A stretch of 64,000 nt of DNA, taken from contig CM043947.1 in NCBI GenBank assembly GCA_014529385.2, forward strand, positions 115,773,587-115,837,586, given 5' to 3'. Positions 1 to 14,640 of the stretch are shown in pieces. Position 1 is the stretch's first letter, and every line of letters begins with the position of its first letter. The DNA is from Adiantum capillus-veneris (taxonomy: Eukaryota; Streptophyta; Polypodiopsida; Polypodiales; Pteridaceae). The position numbers and the translations under genes are program-made. The notes beneath the pieces are model-generated. The model was not told the origin of the DNA. It did no database searches and was given only the letters and a program-made list of their open reading frames with translations.

Positions 1-48
1 GTAAGGAGCGGTACTGTTAATCAAACTTCAGGATCTTGTTCAAGTTGT

Positions 49-1882
49 TTGTTTCAAGCTTTATCTACATTCATTGTGTCTGCTGCAACTGTCTTCCTCA
101 CACCTCTCACAGCCAGAGGCCCTGCGCCTTCCCGGCTCAGCTTTCGAACACAAATCCCCCGACACCAGTCTACAGCAGGTGAACAACATGAAAGAGTGTT
201 CTCTATCGAGCAGTTATTATACTCCCACTCCAACAGTGAAGCAGAATATGCAGCCCTAGTTTTTGGGTTGGAACAATCTATTTCACAAGGAATTTAGCGC
301 CTAAATGTGTTTGGCAATGCTTTGCTTTTGATAAGGCAGATAAATGGCACCTGGGACTGTAAGAATCAGGTTTTACTTGGTCAACTACACCAAGTTAAGG
401 ACCTTCTAAAGAAGTTTGAAGGAGCGAAGCTATTTCATGTCCCTAGAGCAAAACATCAGGAGACAGATGCTCTAGCCAAAGAAAGAATTCAAGAAGTTTC
501 CGTAGGAGCAATCAAAATAAAGCTACCCCTGTTTCAAGTTAGTGATGCTATGCCGGATGTCGTCAGTTTTTTAGATACAGGAGAATGTCCGGAAGGATAT
601 ACCAAAGGCCAGGTGACAGTGGCTGGTAAGGAAGGCTACTATGTACCGCCTTGTAAACGACCACTTGTATTGTAAGGGCAAGGATCAAATTCTCAGGTGG
701 GTACCAACCTCGAGTGAGATCACAGAGGTAATTTCAAGTTGCCATGATGGCGTCTGCGGCGGTCATTTTGCTCTAGACATCACCAGTAGGACGATTCTAC
801 AAGCAAGATACTCTTCGATTAGATTGAACAGGGATTTACACCATTGGTGTAAAACATGTAAGGCCTCTCAAGTGGCCAGTGAACGCACCTTAACCTATGA
901 GCCACAAACTCCTATCATCTCATATGGTCCATTTGAGAAATGGGGAATAGATGCAATTGGTCTTTTACCAAGGGACCAATCAAGTAAATTGTGCATCATA
1001 GTGGGTGTAGACTATATGACTCGATGGGCAGAAGCGATAGCCACCACCCGCATTATAGCCCAAGAGGTAACAAAGTTCATTTATGAGCATATCTGTTGCC
1101 ATTTTGGCACTCCCCTTGAGAAAATATCAAATAAAGGACCAGGATTTAAAGGTGATTTGGTGGGAGTACTGATGAAGAAGCTAGGCATCACACGCCGACG
1201 TTCCACACCATACTATCCACAATGCAATGGTCTGGTAGAGAAGGTAAACGGAATGATTTGCAAAATCATCACAAAGCAGGTGAACAATCACACAGGGGAC
1301 TAGGATAAACAGCTCATGGCAGCTCTTTGGGCCTACAGAACAACGTTCTAAACATCACTAGGTTTCACCCCTTTCCATCTAGTTTATGGGAAGGAGGCAA
1401 TTCTACCCATTGAGGTACAGATAGCCAGCTTACAAGTTTTGGATAGCTAGATACATTGTTCGATTGTAAATCTCCGAAACCACATCTTGGATCTGGAGAG
1501 ACTCGAACTAGATAGGGAAGAAGCAATCAATCACTATGCAGTGCAGGCAGAAGGACACTGGCTCACTTTCAATCAAGGGCTTAAAGAAAAGGGACTGGAA
1601 AAAGGTATGTTAGTGTTGAGATACGACAATAGATTTGACACCAGGAAGGACAAGAAATTTCAACACAGATGGGAAGGGCCATTCATCATCAAGAAATGCT
1701 ATGACAATGGCAGCTATAAGCTTATGGAAGCAAATGGGAGAATTCACAAGACTAGGGTCAATGGATGGAGACTGAAAATGTATTTTCTTAGGTTTGATAC
1801 AGAATTCATGCTAGACATTCCAAAAGAGGGAAAACCCTCTAACTCCACAGTTGAAGATGTAGAGGACGGGCTAGAAGCATGA
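49..1882 (+). pseudogene. Ty3/gypsy pol 3' part: RNase H + integrase (decayed)
   Basis: Retrotransposon polyprotein fragment; in a live element these domains degrade the RNA of the hybrid and insert the cDNA. Bases 49-675 read as an RNase HI domain (SNSEAEYAALVFGLE, later a HVPRAKHQETDALA end typical of the plant archaeal-like RNase H), with one in-frame TAG at 295-297. A frameshift near 640 leads into integrase (641-1882): an H-H/C-C zinc region ending in CKTC, core Asp in WGIDAIG, core Glu in GLVEKVNG, and a GPY/F-type end (RWEGPFIIKKCYDNGSYKL). The second core Asp, normally in an SDxG motif, reads SNKGPGF, so the catalytic triad is broken. Stops TAG 1301, TAA 1349 and TAG 1448 lie in the same frame. 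The organisation resembles the Tat/Athila-like branch. The 5' part lies outside the window. Confidence 0.9.
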
Positions 1883-1933
1883 ATGCCTCTAGCCGAAGGG
1901 AAAGGCCTAATGATGGCCGATTTTTTGAAAATC

Positions 1934-1956
1934 AAAGAAAAAAAAGAAAAAAAAAA
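1934..1956 (+). other. Candidate polypurine tract of the Ty3/gypsy element
   Basis: An A-rich purine run follows the integrase stop by about 50 bases, where a polypurine tract and the start of a 3' LTR are expected. A TG dinucleotide at 1961 could start the LTR, but no second LTR is in the window to prove it. Confidence 0.35.
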
Positions 1957-1960
1957 CTTA

Positions 1961-2725
1961 TGTTTCCTCTGCTTGAGCCTTGGGGACACTGTGGGAAGGC
2001 TCAACACCGCCTGGTAAACCTCACGACACCTCTACAGGCATGGCACACCCCCCCCCCCCCCCCCTTCGATTGGCCGGCCTTATCACCCTCATGCCCCCGC
2101 TTGTCTATACCCCAGCCTAGCTGGCCACCCTTGGTTTCAGATACCCCTTCTCTCTTCCCCCGTAGTTTATTCCCCCAGTGGGCATCGGATGAAATATTCC
2201 CCCTCTCTCTCTCTCATTTTCTCTACATACCTCTCTCTAATATCCTCTCTCTCTCTCTCTCCCACACCCCTCCCCCCTTACTGGCCACCCTGGGCCAGGC
2301 ACAAGCCTCGAGCACTCACCCCGACCCCTCTCTCGTTTTCCCACTCGCGCTCCCTTTGTGTCGAGCCGCATGTGAACTCCTGCTCTCCCGTATTCTTATC
2401 CTCACACCCACACCTCTCACACTCTTCCCCTCACCCTCCATTCCCCCCCCCCACGGTGGGCATCCTCCATAGAACCCTCTCTCTCTCTCCTATCCACGCC
2501 ACCTCATCCCCTCTCTCTCTCTCTTCCGTTTCAACCCGAAGACGCAACACAAATTACGGATGCACACCCCCCACCACACACTCACTCACCCTCACCCTCT
2601 CCCTCCCTCACACACACACACATACACACCTCCAATCCCCTCTCCCTCCCTCGCGCTCTGTTACACATCCTGCCCGCTAGCCATCTCTCTCTCTCCCTCT
2701 CGGCCTGTACAGGCGCAGCGGAGGG

Positions 2726-2811
<86 letters not shown>

Positions 2812-3560
2812 CACATACGTACACACACACACACCCCCCCCACCCACCCCTCATCTTCGCGTAGCTGCCGCTGGCCGCCAACATAGAAAAAATAAAAAAT
2901 ATATATAGAAAACATATATAATATATACATTATATAGATAAACCCCATTCCCACCGCACGCTTGCGTACACATATAAATACACACACCCACACTCACGCA
3001 TGCACACCCACATATACATATATACACACACATCCGTCCACATGCACATACGTACACACACACACACACGCATATACGCACCACGAATACAATAAAAAAT
3101 GAAGGATTCCACAACTACGACGACAACAAAAAAGAAGGAGGACTCAACTCGCGCGCCACCAACAACAAAAAGAGGAAATGCGTCGAAGGCATGCCCCGGC
3201 CGACCCCGAAAAGAAGTACGCTCTACACTGACGCACGGGAAACATGCCATTCGTCGGCAACAAGCAACCACGATGCCATTTTGAGTAATTTATAGGGTAT
3301 TTTCATCATTTCTTCAGTTTTTACCCAAGCCATTGTAAAATTCCCATTTTTGTAAATTTCCTCTCTCTAGGTGATGGTCACAAAGGCCCACCTAAAGATT
3401 CTCATCTTTTAATAAACCTCCTAAAACAAAGCAAGGGTCAACCACACCGGGCCCACCACTTGCTTTGTCTCCCAGATTAAGCTTACCATAATCACACAGG
3501 GATTACCATTATCCAAGCAGCCAACACCTATAAATTGGCACTGAGTGGTCACTATCGGGG
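1961..3560. other. Non-coding low-complexity region, possible 3' LTR
   Basis: Pyrimidine-rich DNA with C runs, CT and CA microsatellites and no supportable gene. A TATA-like CTATAAATT near 3529-3537 would suit an LTR promoter of the element ending at 1.9 kb. Long reading frames here are translations of simple repeats. Confidence 0.3.
2727..2808. repeat. (CT)n microsatellite, about 41 units
   Basis: Uninterrupted CT dinucleotide array, followed by shorter CA arrays to about 3070. Confidence 0.97.
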
Positions 3561-3649
3561 GGGGGGGGGCTGTTCATGAGAAGTCAGCACTTGGTAGAGT
3601 GTAGAGGGAAGAGTTGTGTGTGTAAGGAGGACGTCGGACAGCCATCAAC

Positions 3650-3653
<4 letters not shown>

Positions 3654-3712
<59 letters not shown>

Positions 3713-3772
3713 AAAATAATATGCCGCCTTCGTCTAAGAAGAAGCATCTGTGTGTGTGTGTGTGTGTGTGTT
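3654..3772. repeat. Compound (CT)n-(AC)n ... (TG)n microsatellite
   Basis: A CT run passes directly into an AC run; a TG run follows 40 bases later. No gene overlaps it. Confidence 0.95.
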
Positions 3773-3980
3773 TACAAGCGTAGAGCTATAGAGAACACTC
3801 GGCTGGCCTTCGCTATTTCTTGTGCAGGCCGCCAGGTATGTCGGAGGAAGCAAATGCCGCCACTTGTCTTTGAATGTTTAAACTACCCCAAAGGGAATTT
3901 TGTATGTTTGTGAAATTGATTTTTGAAACATTCCTCGGAGTCTGTGGGCAACGTTCGGGGAGAATGTGTCTGAACTTAAC

Positions 3981-4066
3981 ATCGTGCGGTTTTCAATCTC
4001 AAAAATGTCGGTATTGGGCGAGGGGAGAAGGAGAAAATTTACACTAAAATAGAGAAAAATAATGTA
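3981..4066 (+). repeat. Direct repeat, left copy, beside the GGPPS fragment
   Basis: About 85 bp (ATCGTGC..TTTCAAT..AAAAATGTCG..AAAATAGAGA) recurs with moderate divergence at 4757-4842, 776 bp away. The two copies bracket the GGPPS fragment and its downstream sequence. Confidence 0.7.
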
Positions 4067-4358
4067 CTGCAAGGCTGATGTCCAAGCTCTGTGCAGCTAT
4101 GCCGGGACAATAGGCCTCTTGTTTCAAGTGGTGGATGATATCCTGGACGTCACCCAGTCGTCTGCCCATCTTGGCAAGATTGCCGGCAAAGACCAACTCA
4201 TTTCTTCTAAGACCACTTTTCCCTAGCTCATGGGCCTCCAAAGAGCTCGTCTCTACGCAGATGCCCTCTCTCGCAATGCCCATCAAGAGCCTTTTAGATT
4301 TGATGCAGCTAAGGCAGCTCCCTTAACGATGTTTGCTGACTACATCTCTTGCCGCTAG
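4062..4358 (+). pseudogene. Geranylgeranyl diphosphate synthase C-terminal fragment
   Basis: The intact enzyme makes C20 GGPP from IPP and allylic diphosphates, usually in plastids, for carotenoids, chlorophyll and gibberellins. This frame reads 98 codons with the second Asp-rich motif DDILD (4134-4148, metal/diphosphate binding), preceded by GLLFQVV and followed by a LGKIAGKD segment, a LMGLQRARLYADAL helix and the conserved end FADYISCR. An in-frame TAG at 4224-4226 interrupts it between the TTFP and LMGL segments. The first Asp-rich motif and the N-terminal two-thirds are absent; similarity starts abruptly at 4062 next to a direct repeat. The family is about 300-370 residues and often intronless in plants, so this is a truncated pseudogene. 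Confidence 0.85.
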
Positions 4359-4433
4359 AATTAGTCTCTGGGCAGCAACGTCGAGGTATTTATATGAGAG
4401 ATGTAAATAGGCTCTGTGTGTGTGTATGCATCT

Positions 4434-4513
4434 TGTTTCCAAGTACGGCTTTCGAGTTCCAAGCTCCTCTTCAAGCTTACGAACATAGTACTATCAAGCT
4501 CCATCTCTCTGAG

Positions 4514-4549
<36 letters not shown>

Positions 4550-4551
4550 CC

Positions 4552-4599
<48 letters not shown>

Positions 4600-4676
4600 G
4601 TGCAACTTTGTTCCAAGTCCGGCTTCCGAGTTCCAAGCTTCTCTTCAAACTTACGAACATAGTACTATCAAGCTCC

Positions 4677-4707
<31 letters not shown>
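4434..4707 (+). repeat. Tandem duplication of a 174-bp unit with CT/GT microsatellite
   Basis: A segment reading CCAAGT.CGGCTT.CGAGTTCC through GTACTATCAAGCTCCA occurs at about 4437 and again at about 4611. Each copy is followed by a CT run, and the first also by a long GT run (4556-4596). The unit was copied together with its simple repeat. Confidence 0.9.
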
Positions 4708-4756
4708 GCCTCAGGCCTCGGCTATGAAAAGCTCCGCATTTCTCCCTTCCGCCATT

Positions 4757-4842
4757 ATCGTGCCATTTTCAATTTCAAAAATGTCGAGTGAAGACAAGGG
4801 AAAACGAAGAAATTTCACCCCAAAATAGAGATAATTAGTGTC
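4757..4842 (+). repeat. Direct repeat, right copy
   Basis: Second copy of the unit at 3981-4066. Confidence 0.7.
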
Positions 4843-8115
<3,273 letters not shown>

Positions 8116-9300
8116 ATGGCTGAGAATAACCAGGAGAGTAGAATGAACATTGATAGCTTTGATTTTGCACATGAGACTCCCAGGCAAGAGACTCTCTCCC
8201 ATAAGAGAGGAGGAATCCAAAGAATGAGAAAGAAGCAAATCCCGAAGTTCCTCTGAAAATGTGGCTCCACGAAGACAGTGGTCTAGACGGTCGCCAACTC
8301 CTCCCAAGAGGAAACGGTCAACCCATAGTCCTTCTCCTCGTCATTCCAAAAGGGAAGAGAGGAAAGAATGGAACAAAAACGCAAGAAAGAGGTCACCCTC
8401 TTCTCCTTCTTCTTCACCTTTTGCCTCTTTCGACAAAAGCAGCAGATACACTCCTAGAGAATACAAGAGAGGACATCGCAAATGCTACCTTGCATGGAAA
8501 AGGTCCCAAAAAGCTCAGAAACTTCCAAGAGGGAGGAAAGAGTATCTCTTTTCTTACTTATGATGGCACCTTTGGTGCTACCAACAGAGTATTGGCCTTC
8601 ATCCAGCAATTTGATGCGGAATTTGGAGACTAGGGCTTCACAAAGTCCTCCAAGCTATGCCATGTACCTATGCACTTTTAAAAATCATCAATGGTGGGCT
8701 AGCCTTCATGGAAATGGCGAGGACCCAAAGATATGGAAAACTCTACGAGTTTCCATCATGAAGAAATTCCTTGCATGCTATGCAAAAGACAAAGTGCTTA
8801 CTAAATGGAGGAGATTGAAGCTACTCTCCGATACATCTATCCACAAATATGTGGACAAGTTTTGGGATTTACATCTCAAGGCTACTGTCTTTCAAAAGAT
8901 AGACTTTGTTGAGTAAAAGCAACAATTCTGTGCGGGATTACCTGAAGAAATGATCGAGTATGTCAACTCTCATTCGCTTGGTTCTATCACCGAAGTAATC
9001 CACCACGCTATGGTTGATTTGAGCATCAATTTCAAACAAGGGGCTAGAAGCAATGCTAAGCCCCATGGAAAGAAAAGACAAAAATGATGCAAAGGAAAAA
9101 ACAATGCCCAAAATTCTTTGCAAGGCAATTCCAACAACAACAACAACAATTGGTCCAAGGAGAAGGGAGCTTACAAAGGTAAAAAGAAACTCTCTTTCTT
9201 GAAGAGGTAGAAGCTTTTTGTAAGGACCACAAATGCTTCAGGTTTGGGGAGCAAGGACATGGCTATCATTCTTGCCCCAAAAGAAATTCTCGTAATGAGA
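8116..9300 (+). pseudogene. Ty3/gypsy gag (decayed)
   Basis: Structural capsid protein of a retrotransposon. ATG at 8116 opens a short N-terminus and recurrent stops follow. The capsid region is legible in two frames (FLTYDGTFGATNRVLAFIQQ before about 8630, then WKTLRVSIMKKFL, LTKWRRLKLL, HKYVDKFWDLHLKA, FCAGLPEEMIEYVNS), the order seen in plant retrotransposon gag proteins. A basic Asn-rich stretch precedes a zinc knuckle at about 9220-9280, where one Cys of CxxCxxxxHxxxxC is Phe (CFRFGEQGHGYHSC). Multiple stops and frameshifts show it is dead. It continues into the pol remnant downstream. Confidence 0.8.
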
Positions 9301-9429
9301 CTCCTAGAGCTTCCACATTCGAAACTCCAAAGGAGGATGTTCATTGCAAAGGATCACCTCTCTCCCATGCTTGGGGAAAGGTAAGAGGGGTTTACCACTA
9401 AGTTGGGCATTCAAGCTTTCGAGATGGGA

Positions 9430-10959
9430 GATACTGTAACTGCCGATGGAGCTTCCAAGGGATAACAAGCCTCCATTACTCCCTTCATTGGAAATTTGAG
9501 GCTTCATTTTCAAAGCTATATAGACAAAGAAGACTAATACATCTCTCCTCTCCAACATGAGGATGTCATCCTTAGGGCACCATGGTTCAACCGAATAGCT
9601 ACCAACATGAAGTTCCCTGAAAGTAGAATCTACTTCATCTACAGGGAAAAGATCATGTATATAGATGCTAGTGAGTCTGGCCATACTATACCACTTGTAA
9701 ATTCACCTTCTTTTGATAAGTCAACAAAAATCTTAGTTTCCGCGTACATGATTTTTGTCAAAGAGTATCTAAGTGATGCTAATGTTAACAAAACAAAGTG
9801 TTAGGAATCAAGAAGAATTAGACTTGTTTAATTTTCTAAATGGATTCCAAGACGTGTTCATTGATGATATCCCTATAGACTTACCTCCAAAAAAAGGGGA
9901 TGATGACCATCGAATTGAAATCCTACCAGGAAGCTCACCACCTAGCAAGCCTCCTTATTGAGTTTCCCAAGCTCAACAAGAGGAGATCAAAGGAAAGTAC
10001 AAGAATTGGTAGAAAAAGGGATGGTGAGGCCTAGCTCCTCTCCCTTTTGTTCTCCAGTCCTTTTAGTGGAAAAGAAAGATGGTACATATGGCATGTGTGG
10101 ACTATCGAGTGCTAAACCATATCACTATAAAAATATATATTTCTTGTACCACGGGTAGAAGATCTATTTGATAAGCTAGAAGGTTCGACCTACTTCAATA
10201 AAATTGACCTTAAAGTGGCTATCATCAAATAAGGATAGTGAATGAAGAAATCTAAAGACCGCATGCCATACAACGTTTGGTCTTTATAAATATCTAGTCA
10301 TTACTTTTGGCTTGACCCTATCGTAAGTTCACTGGAGTGTTCTTTGATGATATCATCATATACTCAAGTCCTTGGAGTAACACAAGAAACACCTCGAGGT
10401 AAATTTTCAAGCTTTGAGGGAGAATGAGTTTTTTATCAATAAAAAGAAGAGCGGATTTTTTATTCAAGAGATTCAATACTTAGGTCATATTATCTCACAA
10501 GATGGTATCCGTATGGATCCATCAAAGTTGGAGGTAATAAAAGCATGGCCTAATATAAGGAATGTACATGAGCTAATCTAAGCTTTATTGGTATGTGTGC
10601 ATACTATAGATGCTTCATAGCCAAATTCTCTCATTTAGCAGGACCATTACATGACTTAACGAAGAAAAATAATTACTCATGGACTTCTAAGGAAAAATTC
10701 ATTTTACAAGCTCAAAGAGAAGCTTACCTCCCAACTAGTCCTTATGCTTCCAGATCTCTCAAATCCATTTGAGGTCCAATGTGATGCTTGTGGTGATTGT
10801 TTTGGAGTAGTTTTGCTTCAAGAGGGGCATGTCATAGCATATAAGAGTCAAAGGCTCAATGCCAATGAACGAGTCTTGGGCATATGCAAAACAGAGCTTT
10901 TAGCTGTTCTACATGCCCTAGACACATGGAATCACTATCTATTGGGGACTCTGCACTAA
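9430..10959 (+). pseudogene. Ty3/gypsy pol (protease-RT-RNase H), decayed and truncated
   Basis: Continuation of the gag at 8.1 kb. The linker region is legible (LQHEDVILRAPWFNR, SGHTIPLVNS), followed by the N-terminal RT extension (FQDVFIDDIPIDLPP, GSSPPSKPPY), the palm entry (VEKGMVRPSSSPFCSPVLLV), the catalytic box as FFDDIIIYS near 10342-10368, and RNase H at 10744-10959 (FEVQCDACGDCFGVVLLQEG, AYKSQRLNANE). Stops and shifts occur throughout RT. Similarity stops at about 10960, before an integrase, so the 3' third is missing. Confidence 0.8.
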
Positions 10960-12087
10960 ACCTCATGTCTAGCTGCTTAGCTACTAAAGTGTAAATGGAA
11001 TGGAAGACAAATATTTGAAAAACAAAATGCTCTAAATACGCACAAGGTCACTCACCATCTAAGGATCATATCCGCGACAGTAGTGCCAATGTTAGCGGGT
11101 CACTCCGAGGACGTCTGTAGCATAATGATCTGGCACTAAGATAATTTCAATACTCAAGGAAATGACTCGGATGGGACACAAGACTCTTTGAGGTTGTCAA
11201 TATCAAGAAGTGAACGTAACAAGCTAGCGCAACAACTCAATAAGCAAACCAATCGGTCAATGATCAGGGAAATCTGCATATGTCCTTTCTCATCGCTCTA
11301 GGTCATCATTCCATTTTGGCATTTGAACGAAATTGAAATGCAACAAAACTTTAGGAGGAGGTCTAGGACACCTAGGGGCACTATCCTACAAAGTGTGGTC
11401 GTAATACGACAAGGTGACAAAATCACGATCCATCATGAAAAAGGTCCTAAAAACTGCAACAAAACTATCCAAACAAAACTATCCAAAAAGGTCGCCCTAT
11501 GGTCTAGGAACACTGTCCTATGGTCAAAACGACTAAAAACAGTGATTTAAGCACTCAAATATGCAATCAAGGCTCACAGACGCGTTGTCTCGAACCACAA
11601 CAAAACTGACAATGCTTACACTTGAATAAAAGAGCGAAGAGAGAGGAACACAATGCAAGTTTTGAAATTGAAAATGGATTACCCAATCATTAGTTGCGAT
11701 GATTACAATTTGGAGCAGCGTAGCTTGAGCATACGATTTCAGAGCTCCTTTCTTCTCTTAAAATAAGCCTTCTTTCACATTAAAGTTATTGACCTTTATA
11801 CTTAGGACATTATAAACGGCTACTGCTGGTTCACATGGACCTTTATAATCGTCATGACATAATTACAACTCAGGAGATTGACCTGCTACTCTAGAATTAG
11901 GATTTACATAGAGTATTACTACACTAGCTCGGTAAAATAGTAAACTACAAATGTGGTGTCCGGCTACGTCTGCGGCCAGGTGGGTGTCTGTTCAGTCTGT
12001 CTCTTAACACTTTCTCACCAACCTTTGTTTTCTCTTACCAAAGCCATCGCTAGTTGGCAGGCTTGATGCTTCACTTGCGCTCTAACC
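10960..12087. other. Non-coding stretch, nothing recognised
   Basis: AT-moderate DNA between the truncated pol and the minisatellite. A GATACCATTGGGGATCAC segment near 12109 resembles the reverse complement of a tRNA primer-binding site, but no adjoining LTR was found. Confidence 0.4.
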
Positions 12088-12224
12088 TTGCACTCGAGGA
12101 CTGCTTGTGATACCATTGGGGATCACACCTTGCACTTTGGGAATGCTCTTAAAATACTAGTCTTCAGTGTGATGAACCAGCTTGTGAGCCTTCAAGACCA
12201 CCTACAAAATGTACAAAAAAGACT

Positions 12225-12725
12225 TGGAACACTCTATTGGTGGTTTTCACCACTTTATAGATGGTTTTCAGCATTGTATTGGTGTTTTTTACCACTTATT
12301 GAGGGTTTTGACCATAGTATTGATGGTTTCAACCACGTTACTAAATTACACCACCATGAATGAAGTACCCACCAAAAAATCTTAAAACCAGCTACTTCTG
12401 GCCAATTTCAATAGGTTTTTACCATTGTATAGGTGATTTTCACCACTCTATTGGTGCTTTTTACCACTATATTAAGCATTTCCACCATTATATTGGTGGT
12501 TTCAACCACTTTATTGCTGAATTCCACCACCACGGAATGAAGTACCCACCAAGAAATATTAAAACCCAGCTACTTTTGACCCATTTCAATAGGTTTCCAC
12601 AATTGTATAGGTGGTTTCCACCACTCATAGATGGTTTCCAACACTTGATTGGTGGTTTTTACCACTATATTGAGGTTTCCACCATTGTATTGGTGGTTTT
12701 AACCACCCAAGACTCAGGTACCAAA
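12225..12725 (+). repeat. Minisatellite of about 25-bp GGTGG..CCACC units in about 178-bp higher-order repeats
   Basis: Units of the type TATTGGTGGTTTTCACCACT recur many times. They are grouped in larger units beginning with GAATGAAGTACCCACCAA (near 12358 and 12536) that also share a TTTCAATAGGTTT segment. Each unit contains an inverted GGTGG/CCACC pair. The open frame (HHYIGGF-type residues) is a consequence of the repeat and is not treated as a gene. Confidence 0.9.
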
Positions 12726-12844
12726 ATGGATTCTACCACTCTGTGGGAGGTTTCTACCAATTATAAGATCATTTCTATGTCACTAGGTGCTCCCCCCACC
12801 AATGTCCACGTGCAATCTACTATGTATTAAAGCATGCCAGGTTT

Positions 12845-13546
12845 TCATATGAACATACCAGCTAATAGAGACTTCTTGGAAACTAAGGGTGAGCACAATT
12901 GGCGAGCAACATTGAAAATTACTTGATTGCAGCCACTGTACATGCACATATTGCTACTTCCACAAAGATCTGCAAAGCATAAGAGATGGTAAGGGTGTTT
13001 GCATTGGAGCATACAAACACCCACTACCTCATTGTTGGGATACCCCAAGCAGCAAGATGCACAAATGTCTTCAATGATGAGACAAATTGATCTATGACTG
13101 TCTGACAGGGAAAATGGATGAATTGTGTACACATGATTTTGCCCCAGCAATTTAAGTCTGTCTTTGCAGAACTCCAACTTGCAAAAATCCTAGTCACGAA
13201 ATTCTTGCACCCTATCGCTCTTTGTCTGGTAAGTTGTGGCACACTTCTCATAGTTAGACATTTCTCAAGATCCTAGAAGCTTTAAAAATTCCTTTGCCGC
13301 TTTAATTAATGGCAGCATGGAGCCTTATAATTTACTCCATGTTTGTATTTTCACCCCTGCATCTATTGCTTTCAATTGGCACTGAGAATCTACCAGTTTC
13401 TTTTGAAATACAGCTACGCGATTCAAGAGACCTTCCTTTATGTGCATGTCTGCCTTTGTTGCCTCCAAGTCTGCATTCACTCTCTACAATTGCTCTTTCT
13501 TCTCATGAACCCTTTCTTTGAAGGTGCTAACCATTTTCTTTGGCTG
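12845..13546 (-). pseudogene. Coiled-coil + RING-like zinc-finger protein remnant
   Basis: One continuous minus frame of about 234 codons with four in-frame stops. The N-terminal half is Lys/Glu/Gln-rich and heptad-like (VSTFKERVHEKKEQL, NADLEATKADMHIKEGLL, VAVFQKKLVDSQCQLKAID), a probable coiled coil. A hydrophobic segment follows (GSMLPLIKAAKEFLKLLG). The C-terminal half carries Cys/His pairs in zinc-finger spacing: ICASCCLGYP, then CKHPYHLLCF (C-x-H-x2-H-x3-C) and CMYSGC. I do not recognise the family; it could be a host RING-like gene or an accessory transposon gene. The stops indicate decay. Confidence 0.45.
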
Positions 13547-13849
13547 CCAATATATGATCTTGCAAATCCACATTTTGTGTGGCCGTTTTCTCTACCTTGT
13601 GCTTTACTTGAAGCTTCACATTGAGTAGAGGTGATGCCACAACTCATGTGGCCCCATTGGCCTCTCTCCACCTATCAACTTTTTGGGCATAAGGCCTTTC
13701 TTTATGACATTGGCCACAACTTCTTCAACGAATACGGCCCAAGCAATAGGTTTTGTTTCCTAGTATTTCTTCTTCATTACGCTTGTCCGAATTGTGCTAC
13801 TAGCTATGCAATTTTGTAGAGAAAAAGCCCAGGAATAGGCAAAAGAAAC

Positions 13850-14640
13850 AATGTCATTTATGGGAGGCTCCTAAAAGAAAACATCGTGCTTCGCACTGCC
13901 TTGGTAGACATGTACACCAAGTGAGGTGTACTTTATAAAACACAAAAGTTTTCGAGCTTTGTGTTGGGGATGTCGTCTCTTGGAATGTAGTGACTATGGG
14001 ACATACCCAATTTGGGTAGGGCCGATAAGCTTTGGGCTGTTTTTGGCGGATGCAAAGCGAGGGTGTCTCTTCAAATGTAATCACATATGCTTGCATCATG
14101 AAGGAAAGGGTCATGGTCAGGGCCAGGAAGCTCTGGGTTGTTTTCAGCAAATGCACTCCAAATGTAATTACGTACACTTGCGGTGTATTCCCAATTTGGG
14201 TAGGGCCAAGAAGCTCTGCCCTATTTTTGGCAGATGTAAAACAGGGGTGTCTCCTGATATTTGTGATAGTGGGTTTCTTGAAAAGAACACATGGTCAAGA
14301 AAGTTAGTATATATGTCAACTGTAGTGGACTTGAAAAAGCACAATAGATCATCTATGAGATTTTTGTCCACATAAAGTGTATCAATTGCAAGATATGTCA
14401 AGTAGGGTCTAGAAGGAGAGGCCATCTCTCCAGACAAAATCATGTATACTTTCCGGATATGCCCAACTTGGGCGAGGCCAAGTAGCTCTGGGCATTTTTC
14501 AGCGGATGCAAAGTGAGGGTCTATATCTTGAATCCCTGGGCTGTTTTGGGCGGATGCAAAGAAAGGGTGTTTCTCCATACGGTTGGCCAAGAATCTATGT
14601 GCTATTTTTGGCGGATGCAAAGTGAGGGTGTCTTCTGTCC
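13850..14640 (+). pseudogene. PPR (PLS-type) relic
   Basis: Fragments of pentatricopeptide repeats, which in intact proteins bind organellar RNA. RLLKENIVLRTALVDMYTK is followed by QKFSSFVLGMSSLGM (degenerate VFD..RDVVSWN unit). Repeated ALGCF..M and FW.MQSEGV..-type pieces (for example CYFWRMQSEGVF near 14600) recur in shifting frames with many stops. The relic abuts the truncated end of the gypsy element at about 14640. Confidence 0.65.

Noticed and set aside
2189-2993. Several long overlapping frames rich in Ser/Leu or Arg/Glu on both strands
   Set aside because: They are translations of CT/GA and CA/GT arrays. The same applies at 4349-4828, 29280-30159, 34386-34986, 46463-47107 and 58586-59062.
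4044-4286. Minus-strand frame over the GGPPS fragment
   Set aside because: It is the antisense of a clearly recognisable plus-strand enzyme fragment.
12105-12125. Reverse complement of a Met-tRNA primer site (TGATACCATTGGGG)
   Set aside because: Match is partial and no adjoining LTR or gag is in the right orientation.
14168-14620. Minus-strand frame of 150 codons
   Set aside because: It is a shadow of PPR-like plus-strand sequence.
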